Under the pieces are notes generated by a model that searched no databases, was not told where the DNA came from, and saw only the letters and a list, made by a program, of their open reading frames with translations. Position numbers and translations under genes: made by a program. Of a stretch of 64,000 nucleotides of DNA, positions 42,748 to 51,481 are shown piece by piece; position 1 is the stretch's first letter; each line of letters opens with the position of its first letter. This DNA is from Rubrivivax sp. SCN 71-131 (GTDB taxonomy: Bacteria; Pseudomonadota; Gammaproteobacteria; Burkholderiales; Burkholderiaceae_C), in contig MEFD01000020.1 in NCBI GenBank assembly GCA_001724995.1, forward strand, positions 1-64,000, written 5' to 3'.

Positions 42748-43500
42748 TCACAGTTGCACGATGCGGCCGAACTGGCCGAGCACCGCGTCATAGGGTTTGG
42801 TGGTGTCGGCCAGCAGCGAGCCTTCCAGCTCGAACTTGTTGTACTCGTCCGAGATGAAGGAGATTTCCTTCAAGGGATCGAAGGCCACGCGGTACAGCTC
42901 GACCAGCACCTTGGCGTTGCCCTGCGCGGTGTTGATGCCTTCCAGACGCAGATACCGCTCCGGCACCGACTGCGTGAAGATGCCGATCTCGGTGGCGACG
43001 CCGTAGCTGTAGGCCGCACGGAACGGTGCGGTGAAGCCGGTGGTATCCAGAAACTGGAGGGCACCGAAGTCGGTGTCTGCCGTGTAGTGCGTGCCTGCGG
43101 TCAGCGTGGCGGGCGTGCCTGCCGAATCGGTCACCACCAGCGCCGACACCTTGGGGTGGGCGAGGAAGTAGCGGTCGCCCACGACCGGCGTCGCGCCACC
43201 GATGGGTTCCGCCGTGACCGTGCCGGTGCTGCCGGTGACGTGGTTGCCGTACAGCGCCAGGGCGAGGTTTTCCTTGGTGAACTCCTCGATGGTGAGATTC
43301 ACCGTGGCCGATTTCTGCTTGACCATCCGGTGATCCAGCGAACGCTGGCCGGTCTGGCTTTCGTAGTGCTCCAGCACGTCGGTCTTGAGCGAGAGCTTCA
43401 ACTCCGCGACGTTGCCGGGCGAGCGCACTTCGGTGGGCAGACCGTCGATGTCGCGCTTGCCGAGGAAAACGCGCCCCTGAAAACTGGCGTAGGTGCTCAT
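42748..43500 (-). CDS. major tail tube protein
   Basis: A 250-residue protein with the profile of siphovirus tail-tube proteins: an N-terminal beta strand region (MSTYASFQGRVFLGKRDIDG), a central insertion and a C-terminal 'LEGINTAQGNAKVLVELYRV ... DEYNKFELEGSLLAD' block (partial), typical of the tube fold. It would polymerise around the tape measure to form the tail tube. It is followed by the frameshifted chaperone pair and precedes the tape measure in transcription order, as in lambda gene V. Assignment is well supported by order and character. Confidence 0.75.
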   Translation of the reverse strand: MSTYASFQGRVFLGKRDIDGLPTEVRSPGNVAELKLSLKTDVLEHYESQTGQRSLDHRMVKQKSATVNLTIEEFTKENLALALYGNHVTGSTGTVTAEPIGGATPVVGDRYFLAHPKVSALVVTDSAGTPATLTAGTHYTADTDFGALQFLDTTGFTAPFRAAYSYGVATEIGIFTQSVPERYLRLEGINTAQGNAKVLVELYRVAFDPLKEISFISDEYNKFELEGSLLADTTKPYDAVLGQFGRIVQL

Positions 43501-43715
43501 GATTTGGACTCCTTGCGGTGGGTGGTGATGGGTTTGGGTTCGATGGGCGTGCCGTCGCCTTCCGGCTGCGGCGCAGGGTTGGGCTGACGGTCGCGGCGGG
43601 CAATGCCATTGGCAATGAGCCAGTCGGCGCTGCTGCCATCCACGTCGAGCCGGTCGCCTGCCTTGTGGGGCTTGCCCGCGTGGGTGTGCGCTTGGGTCAG
43701 AACGATGGAAGTCAT
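43497..43715 (-). CDS. small phage head/tail-joint region protein
   Basis: A 72-residue protein (MTSIVLTQAHTHAGKPHKAG), with 'GDRLDVDGSSADWLIANGIA' as the conserved-looking core and a charged, proline-rich tail. Similar small proteins sit beside tail-tube genes in lambda-like phages, but no function is known to me. An alternative start at 43,724 adds three residues. The stop overlaps the tail-tube start by 4 bp. The long frame covering 43,497-44,174 is rejected because it runs through the neighbouring gene. Confidence 0.6.
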   Translation of the reverse strand: MTSIVLTQAHTHAGKPHKAGDRLDVDGSSADWLIANGIARRDRQPNPAPQPEGDGTPIEPKPITTHRKESKS

Positions 43716-43720
43716 GGGTG

Positions 43721-44167
43721 TCATCCCTTGGTTGAAAGATCGGTGTCGAGCGTCCGGTAGGTGATCGCGTAGCGCGCGGGAATGGCAGCGGCCACTGCGT
43801 CGGCGTCCTCGATGTCCCACTCGCATTCCTGCTCGCGGATGCCCAGCGCCAGACCGTCCAGATTCCGGTCGGCCAGCAGCGCGGCGTGGGCTGCGGTGAG
43901 CAGCCGGTCGGCTTCGGTTTCGGGAATGGCGGGCGGTACGGCGCGGGCGAGCGCGACGATGCGAACGGTCAGCACGCGCGTGACGCGGTCGTTGGCGCGT
44001 TCGGTGATGGATTCGGACTCGGGGAACACCACCAGCGCCGGGCATTGCTCCCGGCTGATGGCCACCGTGGGCGAACGGTGCAGCGTGGCCCCGAGCGTTT
44101 CCACCGACGTGCGGACAGCATCGAGCACCGCGAGCAGAATCTGTTCGCGGATCGAGTTGGCGGCCAT
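43721..44167 (-). CDS. tail terminator/completion-like protein
   Basis: A 148-residue protein (MAANSIREQILLAVLDAVRT) whose body, 'AISREQCPALVVFPESESIT' to 'RVTRVLTVRIVALARAV' and then 'DRLLTAAHAALLADRNLDGL', follows the layout of gpU/tail-terminator proteins: helix, strand pair, helix. Such proteins cap the finished tail tube and join it to the head. Position between head-tail joining gene and tail-tube gene agrees. It is named by pattern and order, not by a diagnostic motif. Confidence 0.65.
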   Translation of the reverse strand: MAANSIREQILLAVLDAVRTSVETLGATLHRSPTVAISREQCPALVVFPESESITERANDRVTRVLTVRIVALARAVPPAIPETEADRLLTAAHAALLADRNLDGLALGIREQECEWDIEDADAVAAAIPARYAITYRTLDTDLSTKG

Positions 44168-44170
44168 CGG

Positions 44171-44473
44171 TCAAAGCCTCGTGAGCTTGGCGCGCATCTC
44201 GGTGCCGTCGGCCAGCGCCCGGACATCCCGCACCTGATAGGCCACGCCATCGACTTCCACCGCATCGCGCACGGCCAGCCCAACGAACACCGACGCCGGA
44301 TAGGTGATCGCGTAGTCGGTGTTCAGGGTCAGGCCGTCGAGTGCGGTGTCGTCCGGCGCGGAAAACCCGACCTGCCGGGTCTGGGCAGACCCGCTACCGG
44401 CAGGAAACCACCGGCAGCGCACCGTCAGGCCCGCGTTCGCGGCGGCGCTGTAGACCTGTTCGACGAGGCCCAT
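44171..44473 (-). CDS. head-tail joining protein
   Basis: A 100-residue protein beginning MGLVEQVYSAAANAGL. The later 'VFVGLAVRDAVEVDGVAYQV' and 'RDVRALADGTEMRAKLTRL' resemble small head-tail adaptors that fold as beta sandwiches. It lies between the capsid gene and the tail-terminator gene, the place of lambda FII. The start ATG at 44,473 overlaps the capsid stop; a longer frame extending to 44,947 is an artefact of the capsid coding sequence. Confidence 0.65.
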   Translation of the reverse strand: MGLVEQVYSAAANAGLTVRCRWFPAGSGSAQTRQVGFSAPDDTALDGLTLNTDYAITYPASVFVGLAVRDAVEVDGVAYQVRDVRALADGTEMRAKLTRL

Positions 44474-45477
44474 CACGACACCGTCAGCTTTACCAGCACG
44501 CCGGGGCGGTGGCACATCGGCAGCGGGTTGGACTGCGTGTGCAGATCGGTGCCCCGGTCGAACTTGCGCGGCTCCTGCTTGGCGTAGAGCGGCTGGCCCA
44601 CCGTGTTGACGGTCTCGTTGAAGTCCGCCGGAGCGAAGTAGGTGCCGAAGGTGTCGATGGTGCCCAGCGGGAAGGCATGGGCCTCGCCTGCGGCGATGAA
44701 GCGGCGCACGGTGCCATTCGCATCGGTGGCCTGACCCCGGTACTCCTCGAAGGTGATGCCGCCGTAGGTGAAGCCGCGCCGGATGTCGTTGATGAGGATC
44801 GCGCCGTTCTGCCAGTTCTCGAACGCCTTCTCGACCTTCGCGTGGCCGGTGAGCGCGGCGAAGAACTCCGGCGAGCACAGGCAGTGGACGCCGTTCATGA
44901 ACTCGCCCTTGAGGTTGTCCTCGATGGTGGAGAGCACCGTGCCGCACTTGGCCTTGACGTTGGTACCCGCCGTGCCCAGCTCGAAGGACACCGACTGCGG
45001 CGTGATCTCGAAGGCGTCGAACAGATCGACCAGTTCCGAGCCGTCGGCGTCGAGGATCACGCCCTTGAGCGCGCCCATGCGCAGGTGTTCCAGCGTGATG
45101 GCGTGCTTGTTGCGCATCGTCTCCAGATGGCGTGCGATGACGCCCGCGACCGTCTCGGTTTCGGTTTCCGAGCCGAAGGCACGGATGCCTTGCACTTCTT
45201 CCGGCAGCACCACGTCGTCGTGCGGGATGTGCGGCACGACGAAGGAGCGCAGGTTGCGCTTGCCGCGCTTGCCCACCGTGCCGGGCGAGCCCGGCGGCAG
45301 CGTGGGCAACAGGTTGAGCACGCCGTTCATTTCCTCGACGACGATCTGGCGCTGGCGCACCGGCTTGGCGGGCATCAGGTTCAACTCTTCCAGACGCCCG
45401 TAGCGGTTGGGCAGGATGTTGATGGCGGCGGTCAGCGCCGTCATCGAGAACGCGGGATTGCTGAAGGGGTTGTTCAT
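44473..45477 (-). CDS. major capsid protein, lambda gpE type
   Basis: A 334-residue capsid protein. Seen are the N-terminal 'FSMTALTAAINILPNRYGRL' and 'RQRQIVVEEMNGVLNLLP', the middle 'IPHDDVVLPEEVQGIRAFGS', and 'GTYFAPADFNETVNTVGQPL' with 'RKFDRGTDLHTQSNPLPMCH' near the end; this order is characteristic of the gpE family (HK97 fold). It forms the icosahedral shell with the decoration protein encoded next to it. Start at the ATG with length normal for the family; the 30-residue upstream extension is rejected. Confidence 0.92.
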   Translation of the reverse strand: MNNPFSNPAFSMTALTAAINILPNRYGRLEELNLMPAKPVRQRQIVVEEMNGVLNLLPTLPPGSPGTVGKRGKRNLRSFVVPHIPHDDVVLPEEVQGIRAFGSETETETVAGVIARHLETMRNKHAITLEHLRMGALKGVILDADGSELVDLFDAFEITPQSVSFELGTAGTNVKAKCGTVLSTIEDNLKGEFMNGVHCLCSPEFFAALTGHAKVEKAFENWQNGAILINDIRRGFTYGGITFEEYRGQATDANGTVRRFIAAGEAHAFPLGTIDTFGTYFAPADFNETVNTVGQPLYAKQEPRKFDRGTDLHTQSNPLPMCHRPGVLVKLTVS

Positions 45478-45479
45478 GG

Positions 45480-45857
45480 TCAGGCTCCTTGACGGACGAG
45501 CACGCCCAGCGCCTTCAGTTGCGCGACGGCGGCGAGTTTTTCGGCGTTGGTGATGGCGTCGGGCCACGCGAGCGCGTGGTCGGCGACGATGGAGTGGCGC
45601 GCGACGACGAGGCCGTCATCGCGGTCGGCGAGCGTCGCGTCGCAGGCTTGCAGCAGCACGGCGGCGGCGACCTGCGTGCCGTCCTCTGCGGACGGGTCGA
45701 TCTGCTTGTATTTGCCGCTGGCGGTGACCAGGCCCAGCACCGTACCCAGTGGCAGGTTCTGGCCGGAGGCGACGGTGATGCGGTCGCGCGAGTACAGGTT
45801 GGGCGCTTCGTACTTGAGCAGATCGCCCAGATTCAGCGGTTCGACGAGGGTGGGCAT
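45480..45857 (-). CDS. head decoration protein, lambda gpD type
   Basis: A 125-residue protein with an N-terminal arm (MPTLVEPLNLGDLLKYEAPN) and core beta elements 'SRDRITVASGQNLPLGTVLG' and 'QVAAAVLLQACDATLADRDD'. gpD-like trimers stabilise the expanded capsid against DNA pressure. It lies between protease/scaffold and capsid genes as in lambda. The start at MPTLVEP is preferred over a 16-residue longer form that overlaps the protease stop. Confidence 0.82.
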   Translation of the reverse strand: MPTLVEPLNLGDLLKYEAPNLYSRDRITVASGQNLPLGTVLGLVTASGKYKQIDPSAEDGTQVAAAVLLQACDATLADRDDGLVVARHSIVADHALAWPDAITNAEKLAAVAQLKALGVLVRQGA

Positions 45858-45858
45858 G

Positions 45859-46197
45859 TCAGATCTCCTTCTTGGCGGACTGCGCCGCAAGTTGTTTGGC
45901 CGCATCGATCAGTGGATTGCTGGCCGGAGGGCGCGCGGCGTCGGGCGCGATGCGGCTGGAGATCTCCGGACTGGCCTCGGCCTGCGCCGCGAGCAGTCGG
46001 CTGCGCACCGTGGCGGGCGCGGTGTTGGTTTCGAGGAAGCCCGCGATCAGGTCGGCGCGACCGGCGAGCGTGCAGGTCTGCGCGATCTCGATGGCATCGG
46101 CGGCGCTCAGCGTGGCGGCGGCGGGCGGTTGAGCAGAACTGCCAGCAGGATCAACAAGAGGCCGATCAAGAGCAGCGGTGTCGGTTCGATCATTCAT
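45859..46197 (-). CDS. scaffold protein from an internal start (Nu3-like)
   Basis: An internal ATG at 46,197, with AAGGAGT seven to eight bases upstream, opens a 112-residue product in the same frame as the protease C-terminus: MNDRTDTAALDRPLVD, then an Ala-rich helix (AADAIEIAQTCTLAGRADLI) and a basic end (QLAAQSAKKEI). This copies the lambda C/Nu3 layout, in which the nested product is the scaffold for procapsid assembly. The ribosome-binding site is the main evidence. Confidence 0.65.
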   Translation of the reverse strand: MNDRTDTAALDRPLVDPAGSSAQPPAAATLSAADAIEIAQTCTLAGRADLIAGFLETNTAPATVRSRLLAAQAEASPEISSRIAPDAARPPASNPLIDAAKQLAAQSAKKEI

Positions 46198-47091
46198 CAA
46201 TGACTCCTTGGGGTGGTTACAGGAAAAGCCCGCCCGCGTGGCCAGGGCCACCGGAGTCGGGTTGGGGGAAAGGGATGCGAGCAGTTGCGCCAGCGCCTCG
46301 TCGAAGCTGCCGACGGCATCGGCCAGACCCGCAGCTATGGCGGATTCGCCGAAGAACAAGCCCGCTTCGGTGGCACGCACGGCGTCGGCATCGAGGCCGC
46401 GATGGCGCGCGACTGTCTCGACGAACAGGCCGTAGATGCGATCCACCTCGGCCTTGAGGACGGCGTGCGCTACGTCAGAAATCGGCTCGTGCGGGTTGAG
46501 GTCGTTCTTGCGTTCGCCCGCAAACACGGCGGTGTAATGAAGGCCGTCCTTCGCGTCCTTCACCGACTGGTCGACGTGCATGGCGATGACGCCAATCGAG
46601 CCGACGCCGCCGGTGCGTGCGACGAACACGCGGCTGGCGGCGGACGCCAGCGCGTAGGCCGCCGAGAACGCGATGTCGTTGGCCACCGCCCATACGGGCT
46701 TGACCTGCGCCGCCGCACGGATGCGGTCGGCCAGATCGAACACGCCGCCCGACTCGCCACCGGGAGAGTCGACGTCGAGCAGGATGGCGGCGACATCGGG
46801 GCTGGCCAGAGCCGCGTCGATCTGCGCCGCGATGTCGGTGTAGCTGGCAAGGCCCGATGCGGCTTCGAGGCCGGAGGTGCGGCGTACCAGCGTGCCGTGG
46901 ATCGGGATGACGGCGACCTTGCTGGTCGCGGGCGTCGGCTGGCGCACAGGCGGCGCGTAGTCCGCAGGCGCGGCCATGTCGGTGATACCGACGCGCGCGC
47001 CGAGCACGGAGAGGATGATGTCGAGTTTCGGGCGATGGATCGCCAGCGGCACGCCAAAGAGGCGCGCCGCCAGATGTGGCAGAACGGTCAT
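45859..47091 (-). CDS. S49-family head maturation protease with fused scaffold
   Basis: A 410-residue protein, lambda gpC-like. The protease part (about 40-270) has the SppA/ClpP fold: 'IPIHGTLVRRTSGL', 'AAILLDVDSPGGESGGVFDL', 'VWAVANDIAFSAAYALASAA' (with the likely catalytic Ser in FSAAY) and 'TGGVGSIGVIAMHVD' with a Ser/Lys region downstream. The last 112 residues are Ala-rich and helical, the scaffold. A strong internal ribosome-binding site and ATG at 46,197 would make the scaffold alone. The enzyme processes capsid and scaffold during head assembly. Confidence 0.88.
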   Translation of the reverse strand: MTVLPHLAARLFGVPLAIHRPKLDIILSVLGARVGITDMAAPADYAPPVRQPTPATSKVAVIPIHGTLVRRTSGLEAASGLASYTDIAAQIDAALASPDVAAILLDVDSPGGESGGVFDLADRIRAAAQVKPVWAVANDIAFSAAYALASAASRVFVARTGGVGSIGVIAMHVDQSVKDAKDGLHYTAVFAGERKNDLNPHEPISDVAHAVLKAEVDRIYGLFVETVARHRGLDADAVRATEAGLFFGESAIAAGLADAVGSFDEALAQLLASLSPNPTPVALATRAGFSCNHPKESLMNDRTDTAALDRPLVDPAGSSAQPPAAATLSAADAIEIAQTCTLAGRADLIAGFLETNTAPATVRSRLLAAQAEASPEISSRIAPDAARPPASNPLIDAAKQLAAQSAKKEI

Positions 47092-47118
47092 GGGATTCCC
47101 TCGGAAAAAATCAGGCGG

Positions 47119-48630
47119 TCAGCCCGGCGCGCCGACGCCGGTGTCATCGGGCGCGAGCGCGTCGCGGCTGGATTTGGCGATGGAGCCGTCCCGCGTCGTG
47201 TAGCGGGCGTCGGAGTCGAAGATCAGCCCGAGATCGTCGGCGCGCTGGTTGTCGGCGGCGATCTCGCGGTCGATGTCCTCGGCGTCGTAGCCGTTTGCCG
47301 AGATGGCTTCCGAGCGCGACATCAGGCCCGCACGGATCGCCAGCAACATCGCCTTGAATTCCTTCTCCGGATCGACCCACTGCCAGCCCTGCGGCACCCA
47401 CTTCGCCTGCTGGTACTGGCGACGGCGCGCAGGCCCGCCACGCGCGAAGCCCGGCGCGTCCAGCGCCCCGGCCAGCACGGCCTGCTTCATCCACGCTGCC
47501 CACACCGGACGGCACAGCTGATGCACCAGCACGCCGTGCTGCACCATCTCGCAGCGGCGGCGGAACTCCAGCATCCCGGCGCGGATGGACGAGTAGTTCA
47601 CGCCAGTCAGATCGCCGGTCAACTGCTCGTAGGTGATGCCGATGGCGGCGGCGACGGCGCGGAACTGCGTGCGCAGGAACTCGGAGTACGAACCGCCCAC
47701 GTCGGCGGGGTCGGAGAACTTGATGTCCTCGCCGGGTTCGAGAATCTGCAGCGTGCCCGGCTCCAGTCCGGCGAGCGAGATGCCGTCGGCGTCCGCCGCG
47801 CCTTCGCCCATCAGGTTGTCCTCGGGGTTCTGACGGGTCACGAAACCCGCGAACATCGCGGCGGTTTTCTTGCGCACCAGCTCGGCGTCGTCGTACTGAT
47901 CCAGTTCGTTGAGCTTGACCAGCGCCCGCGACAACCACGGCTCGCCCCTGATCTGGCCCGGGCGCAGCACGCGGTAGAGGTGGATGATTTCGGCGGCGGG
48001 GATGCGCACCGTGTCCATGCCGCCGTGGCCGGACATCGGGGCCAGACCGCCATCCTCGGGATGCGAGCGGTACAGGTGGTAGGCCACGCGCCGCCCCATC
48101 GCGTCGAACTCGATGCCCGAGCGCACCGTGTTGCCGGACGGGAGATCGGTGTTGAGCGAGATCGGCAGGTGCTCCGGCTCCAGCAGTTGCAACTGCAAGG
48201 GCACCGAGAGGCCATCCTCCGGGCGACGTGGCCGCAGCCGGATCAGGCACTCGCCGCCTTCGAGCATCGCCCGGCAGGCCAGCGCCTGCAGGCCGTAGAA
48301 ATCGGTCTGGCCTGCCGCGTCGGCTTCCTCGACCCAATCGCGCCACAGCGCCTGCACGGCGGTCTTGAAGCGCTCATCCTGAGACAGGCTCTGCGGCTTG
48401 ATGCCCGTGCCGACCGCGTTGGCGACGAAGGCTTCGATGCCTGCCTGCGCCCACGCATTGCGGCGCACGAGGTCGCGGCTCTTGATGCGCAGTTCGGTGC
48501 TGGTGGCCAGCATCGCCGCCACCGCGCCGGGGTTGCCGGGCATCCACGCCAGCGCGCGGCGGCCACGGCCTGCGGCTTCGTGGACGGGTGGCTGGCCGAA
48601 CAGACTGCGAATTTTGGAGTACCAAGCCAT
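47119..48630 (-). CDS. portal protein, lambda gpB type
   Basis: A 503-residue portal. Diagnostic segments are 'NPGAVAAMLATSTELRIKSRD' (partial), 'VRRNAWAQAGIEAFVANAVG', 'LACRAMLEGGECLIRLRPRR', 'IIHLYRVLRPGQIRGEPWLS' and 'GDLTGVNYSSIRAGMLEFRR', the last being a hallmark of lambda-type portals. The dodecamer forms the DNA entry pore and binds the terminase and gpW. Its start overlaps the gpW-like stop. An intact frame and family-typical length indicate function. Confidence 0.93.
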   Translation of the reverse strand: MAWYSKIRSLFGQPPVHEAAGRGRRALAWMPGNPGAVAAMLATSTELRIKSRDLVRRNAWAQAGIEAFVANAVGTGIKPQSLSQDERFKTAVQALWRDWVEEADAAGQTDFYGLQALACRAMLEGGECLIRLRPRRPEDGLSVPLQLQLLEPEHLPISLNTDLPSGNTVRSGIEFDAMGRRVAYHLYRSHPEDGGLAPMSGHGGMDTVRIPAAEIIHLYRVLRPGQIRGEPWLSRALVKLNELDQYDDAELVRKKTAAMFAGFVTRQNPEDNLMGEGAADADGISLAGLEPGTLQILEPGEDIKFSDPADVGGSYSEFLRTQFRAVAAAIGITYEQLTGDLTGVNYSSIRAGMLEFRRRCEMVQHGVLVHQLCRPVWAAWMKQAVLAGALDAPGFARGGPARRRQYQQAKWVPQGWQWVDPEKEFKAMLLAIRAGLMSRSEAISANGYDAEDIDREIAADNQRADDLGLIFDSDARYTTRDGSIAKSSRDALAPDDTGVGAPG

Positions 48631-48836
48631 CAGAACCCCTTCGCCGTCGTGACGCGGATCTGGCGCTTCGCAGGCACACCGGTGCTGCGCGCGATTTCGG
48701 CCTCGACAGTGCGGATGGCGGCCTGCAGTTCTTCGATGCTGCGGTACTCGACCGTCTTGTCGCCGAAGCTCACGCGGCGTTCGCCGGTGGCCAAGGCCTT
48801 CCTGAGCGTTTTGAGTTGTGCGTTGGTGTAGGTCAC
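48630..48836 (-). CDS. gpW-like head-tail connector
   Basis: A 68-residue protein, the same length as lambda gpW: 'LKTLRKALATGERRVSFGDK' then 'VEYRSIEELQAAIRTVEAEI', the helix-hairpin-helix of this family, and a basic tail (RQIRVTTAKGF). gpW plugs the portal after packaging and provides the site for tail attachment. It lies between terminase and portal as in lambda and overlaps the portal start by 1 bp. Confidence 0.87.
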   Translation of the reverse strand: MTYTNAQLKTLRKALATGERRVSFGDKTVEYRSIEELQAAIRTVEAEIARSTGVPAKRQIRVTTAKGF

Positions 48837-48843
48837 GGTGTCC

Positions 48844-50814
48844 TCATCTCGTCAGCCAGCGGCTCTTGATGACGCGCCTGCCGGTGTTGCGGTTGCCAGA
48901 AACAGCGAGGCCACCGCTGGGGGTGGCCTCGTTCAATTCGATGTCGTGGATGGGCGGTGGCTCATCCGGTGGGGGTGCTACCCCGATCTGTCGCTCCAGT
49001 TCGCGCCAGTGGCGTTCCTCGAAGCGATCCAGCCCCGCGCTGGACGCGGCGGCGCGGGCGTAGACGTAGCAGTCCAGCGCCTCATTGCGCTCGCGCATCT
49101 TCTGCCACTCGCGCACGGGGAAGCCGTTGCGGTCGCGGCGGGTGATCAACTGCTCGGCGCAGAGTTGCTGGACGAACTCGGCGTCGATCTTGGGCAGGTG
49201 GACGAACCCAGCAGGAAACACCGGGGTCAGTCCGTCCTCGCTGACATCGGCGCTCTTGCGCAGGTTGTTGTAGAACTCCAGCTTGGCGATGCCGCCCGCC
49301 ACCGAGTACACCTTGATGCCCCGGCGCAGCTTCTTGCCGCCCTGCGAGACATCGATGGCGGTCGGTGTGCCGATCAGCGCCGCGCCGCGCGCCACACCCT
49401 TGACCGCCATCACGCGCGGGTCGTGGCAAGCACGCACGAAGGCGTAGGCTTCCTGCGTGGCAAAGCCGGTGTCGAGCGCGAAGCGGGCCAGCGGCATCTG
49501 CGCTCCGCAAGCGTGTGTCCACTGTTCAGCCAACATCGCGGCCAGAGCTTTCCACACCGTGTCGCGGGCGGTGTCACCCATCAGCACGCGGTGCTCGATG
49601 AGCCACGATTCCTTGCCACGCCCGAACGCCCAGACCGAGGCTTCGATGCGATCCTTCTGCACGTCAGCTGCGCCCACCAGCAGCAGACCGCCCAGCGGCA
49701 CGCTGCCGATGCGATAGTCCTCGCGGCGCTCGACCAGCCGTTGCCAGTCGGGCGCTTCGCCTTCCTCGACCCAGGTCTCGCCCAGCTCGGTGTTCTTGAA
49801 GGTCTTGATCGCGGCTGCCGACCCCGATTCCTTGTTGACCGCCGCTTCCCACGCGGCCGCGATGTCGCGCCACGCGCGCCAGCCCACCGGGCTGTACAGC
49901 GACGACAGGTGAAAGCCTGCCGTCTTGACACCGCCATCCTGGGCCATCGCCCGCCACTCGCCGTGCTCCAGCATCCACGTCTTGTGGTGCTCGGCAATCG
50001 CGGTGTCGCAGGACTCGCAGACGTAGGCCGCCGTTTCCGGCGAACCCTTGTCCCAGCGCAGCTGCTCGAAGCGCAGCCACTGCCGGTGCGAGCAGTGCGG
50101 GCACGGCACGAAGTAGCGACGTTGGTCGCTGGCCTCGTACTCGCGCTCGATGGCCGACGCGCCCGAGATCGTCGGCGTCGACACGATGAAAATCTTCCTG
50201 CGCGCGAAGGTGCGCGTGCGCGCTTCGGCCAGCGAGATCGCATCGCCTTCGCCCTCGACGTCCAGCGGATAACCGTCCACCTCGTCGAGGAACAGATAGC
50301 GCACCGGCATCGAGCGCAGACCGACGGCACTGTTCGCGCCCGTCATCACCAGCACGCCACCGCGAAACTCCTTCGCCAGAATCGTGTTGCCCGAATCCCG
50401 CGAGCGCGCCGGAGCGATCAGTTCCGCCAGCGCCGCCGACTCCTCAATCAGCGGATCGATGCGCTGCTTGGAATTGCGCTTGGCCATCTCCACCGTTGGC
50501 CAGACGGCCATCATCGGCCCCGGCGCGTGGTGGATGACGTAGCCGATCCAGTTGCTGCCCATCTCGGTCGCGCCGAGCTGCGCCGCCTTCATGAACACCA
50601 CACGCTCGACCGGCGAGGTAGGTGACAGGCAATCCATGATGGCCTTCAGATACGGCGTGCGAGCGGTGCGCCAGCGGCCCGGTTCGGCGGACGCCTTGCT
50701 GGACAGCATCCGGTGCCGATCCGACCATTCCGAAACCGTCAGTAGCGGATCGGGCGTCAGGCCATCACGCCACGCGCGCTCGATCTCCTGCACACCTTCG
50801 TAATCGTCCATCAT
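48844..50814 (-). CDS. terminase large subunit, GpA type
   Basis: A 656-residue packaging ATPase/nuclease. 'RVVFMKAAQLGATEMGSNWI' (partial) carries the Walker-A-like adaptation of the GpA family, 'PVRYLFLDEVDGYP' the Walker B with catalytic Glu, and 'IFIVSTPTISGASAIEREYE' motif III. A CPHC ... CESC zinc site lies near residue 258. The nuclease half starts with 'LLLVGADVQKDRIEASVWAF' (partial), containing an acidic metal ligand. It cuts concatemers and pumps DNA into the prohead. The ATG at 50,814 overlaps the small-subunit stop; the longer frame up to 51,243 is rejected. Confidence 0.93.
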   Translation of the reverse strand: MMDDYEGVQEIERAWRDGLTPDPLLTVSEWSDRHRMLSSKASAEPGRWRTARTPYLKAIMDCLSPTSPVERVVFMKAAQLGATEMGSNWIGYVIHHAPGPMMAVWPTVEMAKRNSKQRIDPLIEESAALAELIAPARSRDSGNTILAKEFRGGVLVMTGANSAVGLRSMPVRYLFLDEVDGYPLDVEGEGDAISLAEARTRTFARRKIFIVSTPTISGASAIEREYEASDQRRYFVPCPHCSHRQWLRFEQLRWDKGSPETAAYVCESCDTAIAEHHKTWMLEHGEWRAMAQDGGVKTAGFHLSSLYSPVGWRAWRDIAAAWEAAVNKESGSAAAIKTFKNTELGETWVEEGEAPDWQRLVERREDYRIGSVPLGGLLLVGAADVQKDRIEASVWAFGRGKESWLIEHRVLMGDTARDTVWKALAAMLAEQWTHACGAQMPLARFALDTGFATQEAYAFVRACHDPRVMAVKGVARGAALIGTPTAIDVSQGGKKLRRGIKVYSVAGGIAKLEFYNNLRKSADVSEDGLTPVFPAGFVHLPKIDAEFVQQLCAEQLITRRDRNGFPVREWQKMRERNEALDCYVYARAAASSAGLDRFEERHWRELERQIGVAPPPDEPPPIHDIELNEATPSGGLAVSGNRNTGRRVIKSRWLTR

Positions 50815-51374
50815 CAATCCACACGCGGGCGCAGTTCGCCCAGTTCGATCAGATGCTCGCGCACGGCAGCTTCCAGCGCGACGTGCATCTGGTGCGCATC
50901 GACGCCGAGCGCGGAGGCCATCTGCCCGGAGATGCGTGCGGGCCAGTTGAGCCACGCATCGCGCTCGATGCGCGCCTGCTTGAAAACGTGGGCCACGGCC
51001 TGCGCCCGATCCACCAGTTCCTTCTTGCGGTGCGCCAGCTCCACCTTGTTGAGCTGGGCCTTGAGCACTTCGTTGACCGTGCGTGCTTGCAACAGCGACG
51101 TGCCACCCGCTGACAGCGGCGGTGCGCCGGGTTCGGGCGCATCGCGTTGCGGCGGTACGTCCCCGGTTGTGGGCCGCGCCTTCGGCGGACTGACCTTTTC
51201 CGACACAGCGGCCCGGCGTGGCTGCAATGTGTTTTGTGCCCACTGCGCGTCCGCCGCATCCGGATCAATCGTGCCGTCCGGCAGTGCGGTGATCCGTCCG
51301 GTGTCGATGGCCTTCTTCACGGCCACGTGCGACACGCCACGGTGGCGCGCGTAGGCGCGAATCGAGAGTCCCAT
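50814..51374 (-). CDS. terminase small subunit
   Basis: A 186-residue DNA-recognition subunit. The N-terminal winged-helix region (MGLSIRAYARHRGVSHVAVKKAIDT, seen in two parts) binds the packaging site, and the C-terminal helices (NEVLKAQLNKVELAHRKKEL, ARIERDAWLNWPARISGQMA) serve oligomerisation and contact TerL. A good ribosome-binding site (GAAGGTGA) precedes the ATG at 51,374; a TTG twelve bases upstream is a weaker alternative. The packaging site would be expected near or within this gene, but I see no certain cos. Confidence 0.85.
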   Translation of the reverse strand: MGLSIRAYARHRGVSHVAVKKAIDTGRITALPDGTIDPDAADAQWAQNTLQPRRAAVSEKVSPPKARPTTGDVPPQRDAPEPGAPPLSAGGTSLLQARTVNEVLKAQLNKVELAHRKKELVDRAQAVAHVFKQARIERDAWLNWPARISGQMASALGVDAHQMHVALEAAVREHLIELGELRPRVD

Positions 51375-51414
51375 CGTCACCTTCAATCATTTGTTCGTCG
51401 CTTCTGCGGATTGA

Positions 51415-51451
51415 GCTTGGCTTCCATCGGGAACAGCGCATTCATCACGTC
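51415..51451 (+). repeat. cassette leader repeat 1
   Basis: GCTTGGCTTC, spacer, then GAACAGCGCATTCATCACGTC, placed about 30 bp before the first small plus-strand gene. Shared with the other three leaders; here the upstream pairing arm is not evident. Confidence 0.7.
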
Positions 51452-51481
51452 ACGCCAACCACCTCCCGAAAGGAACACGCC

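Noticed and set aside
46213-48831. 872-codon plus-strand frame opposite portal and protease
   Set aside because: Shadow frame; portal and protease motifs on the other strand are unambiguous.
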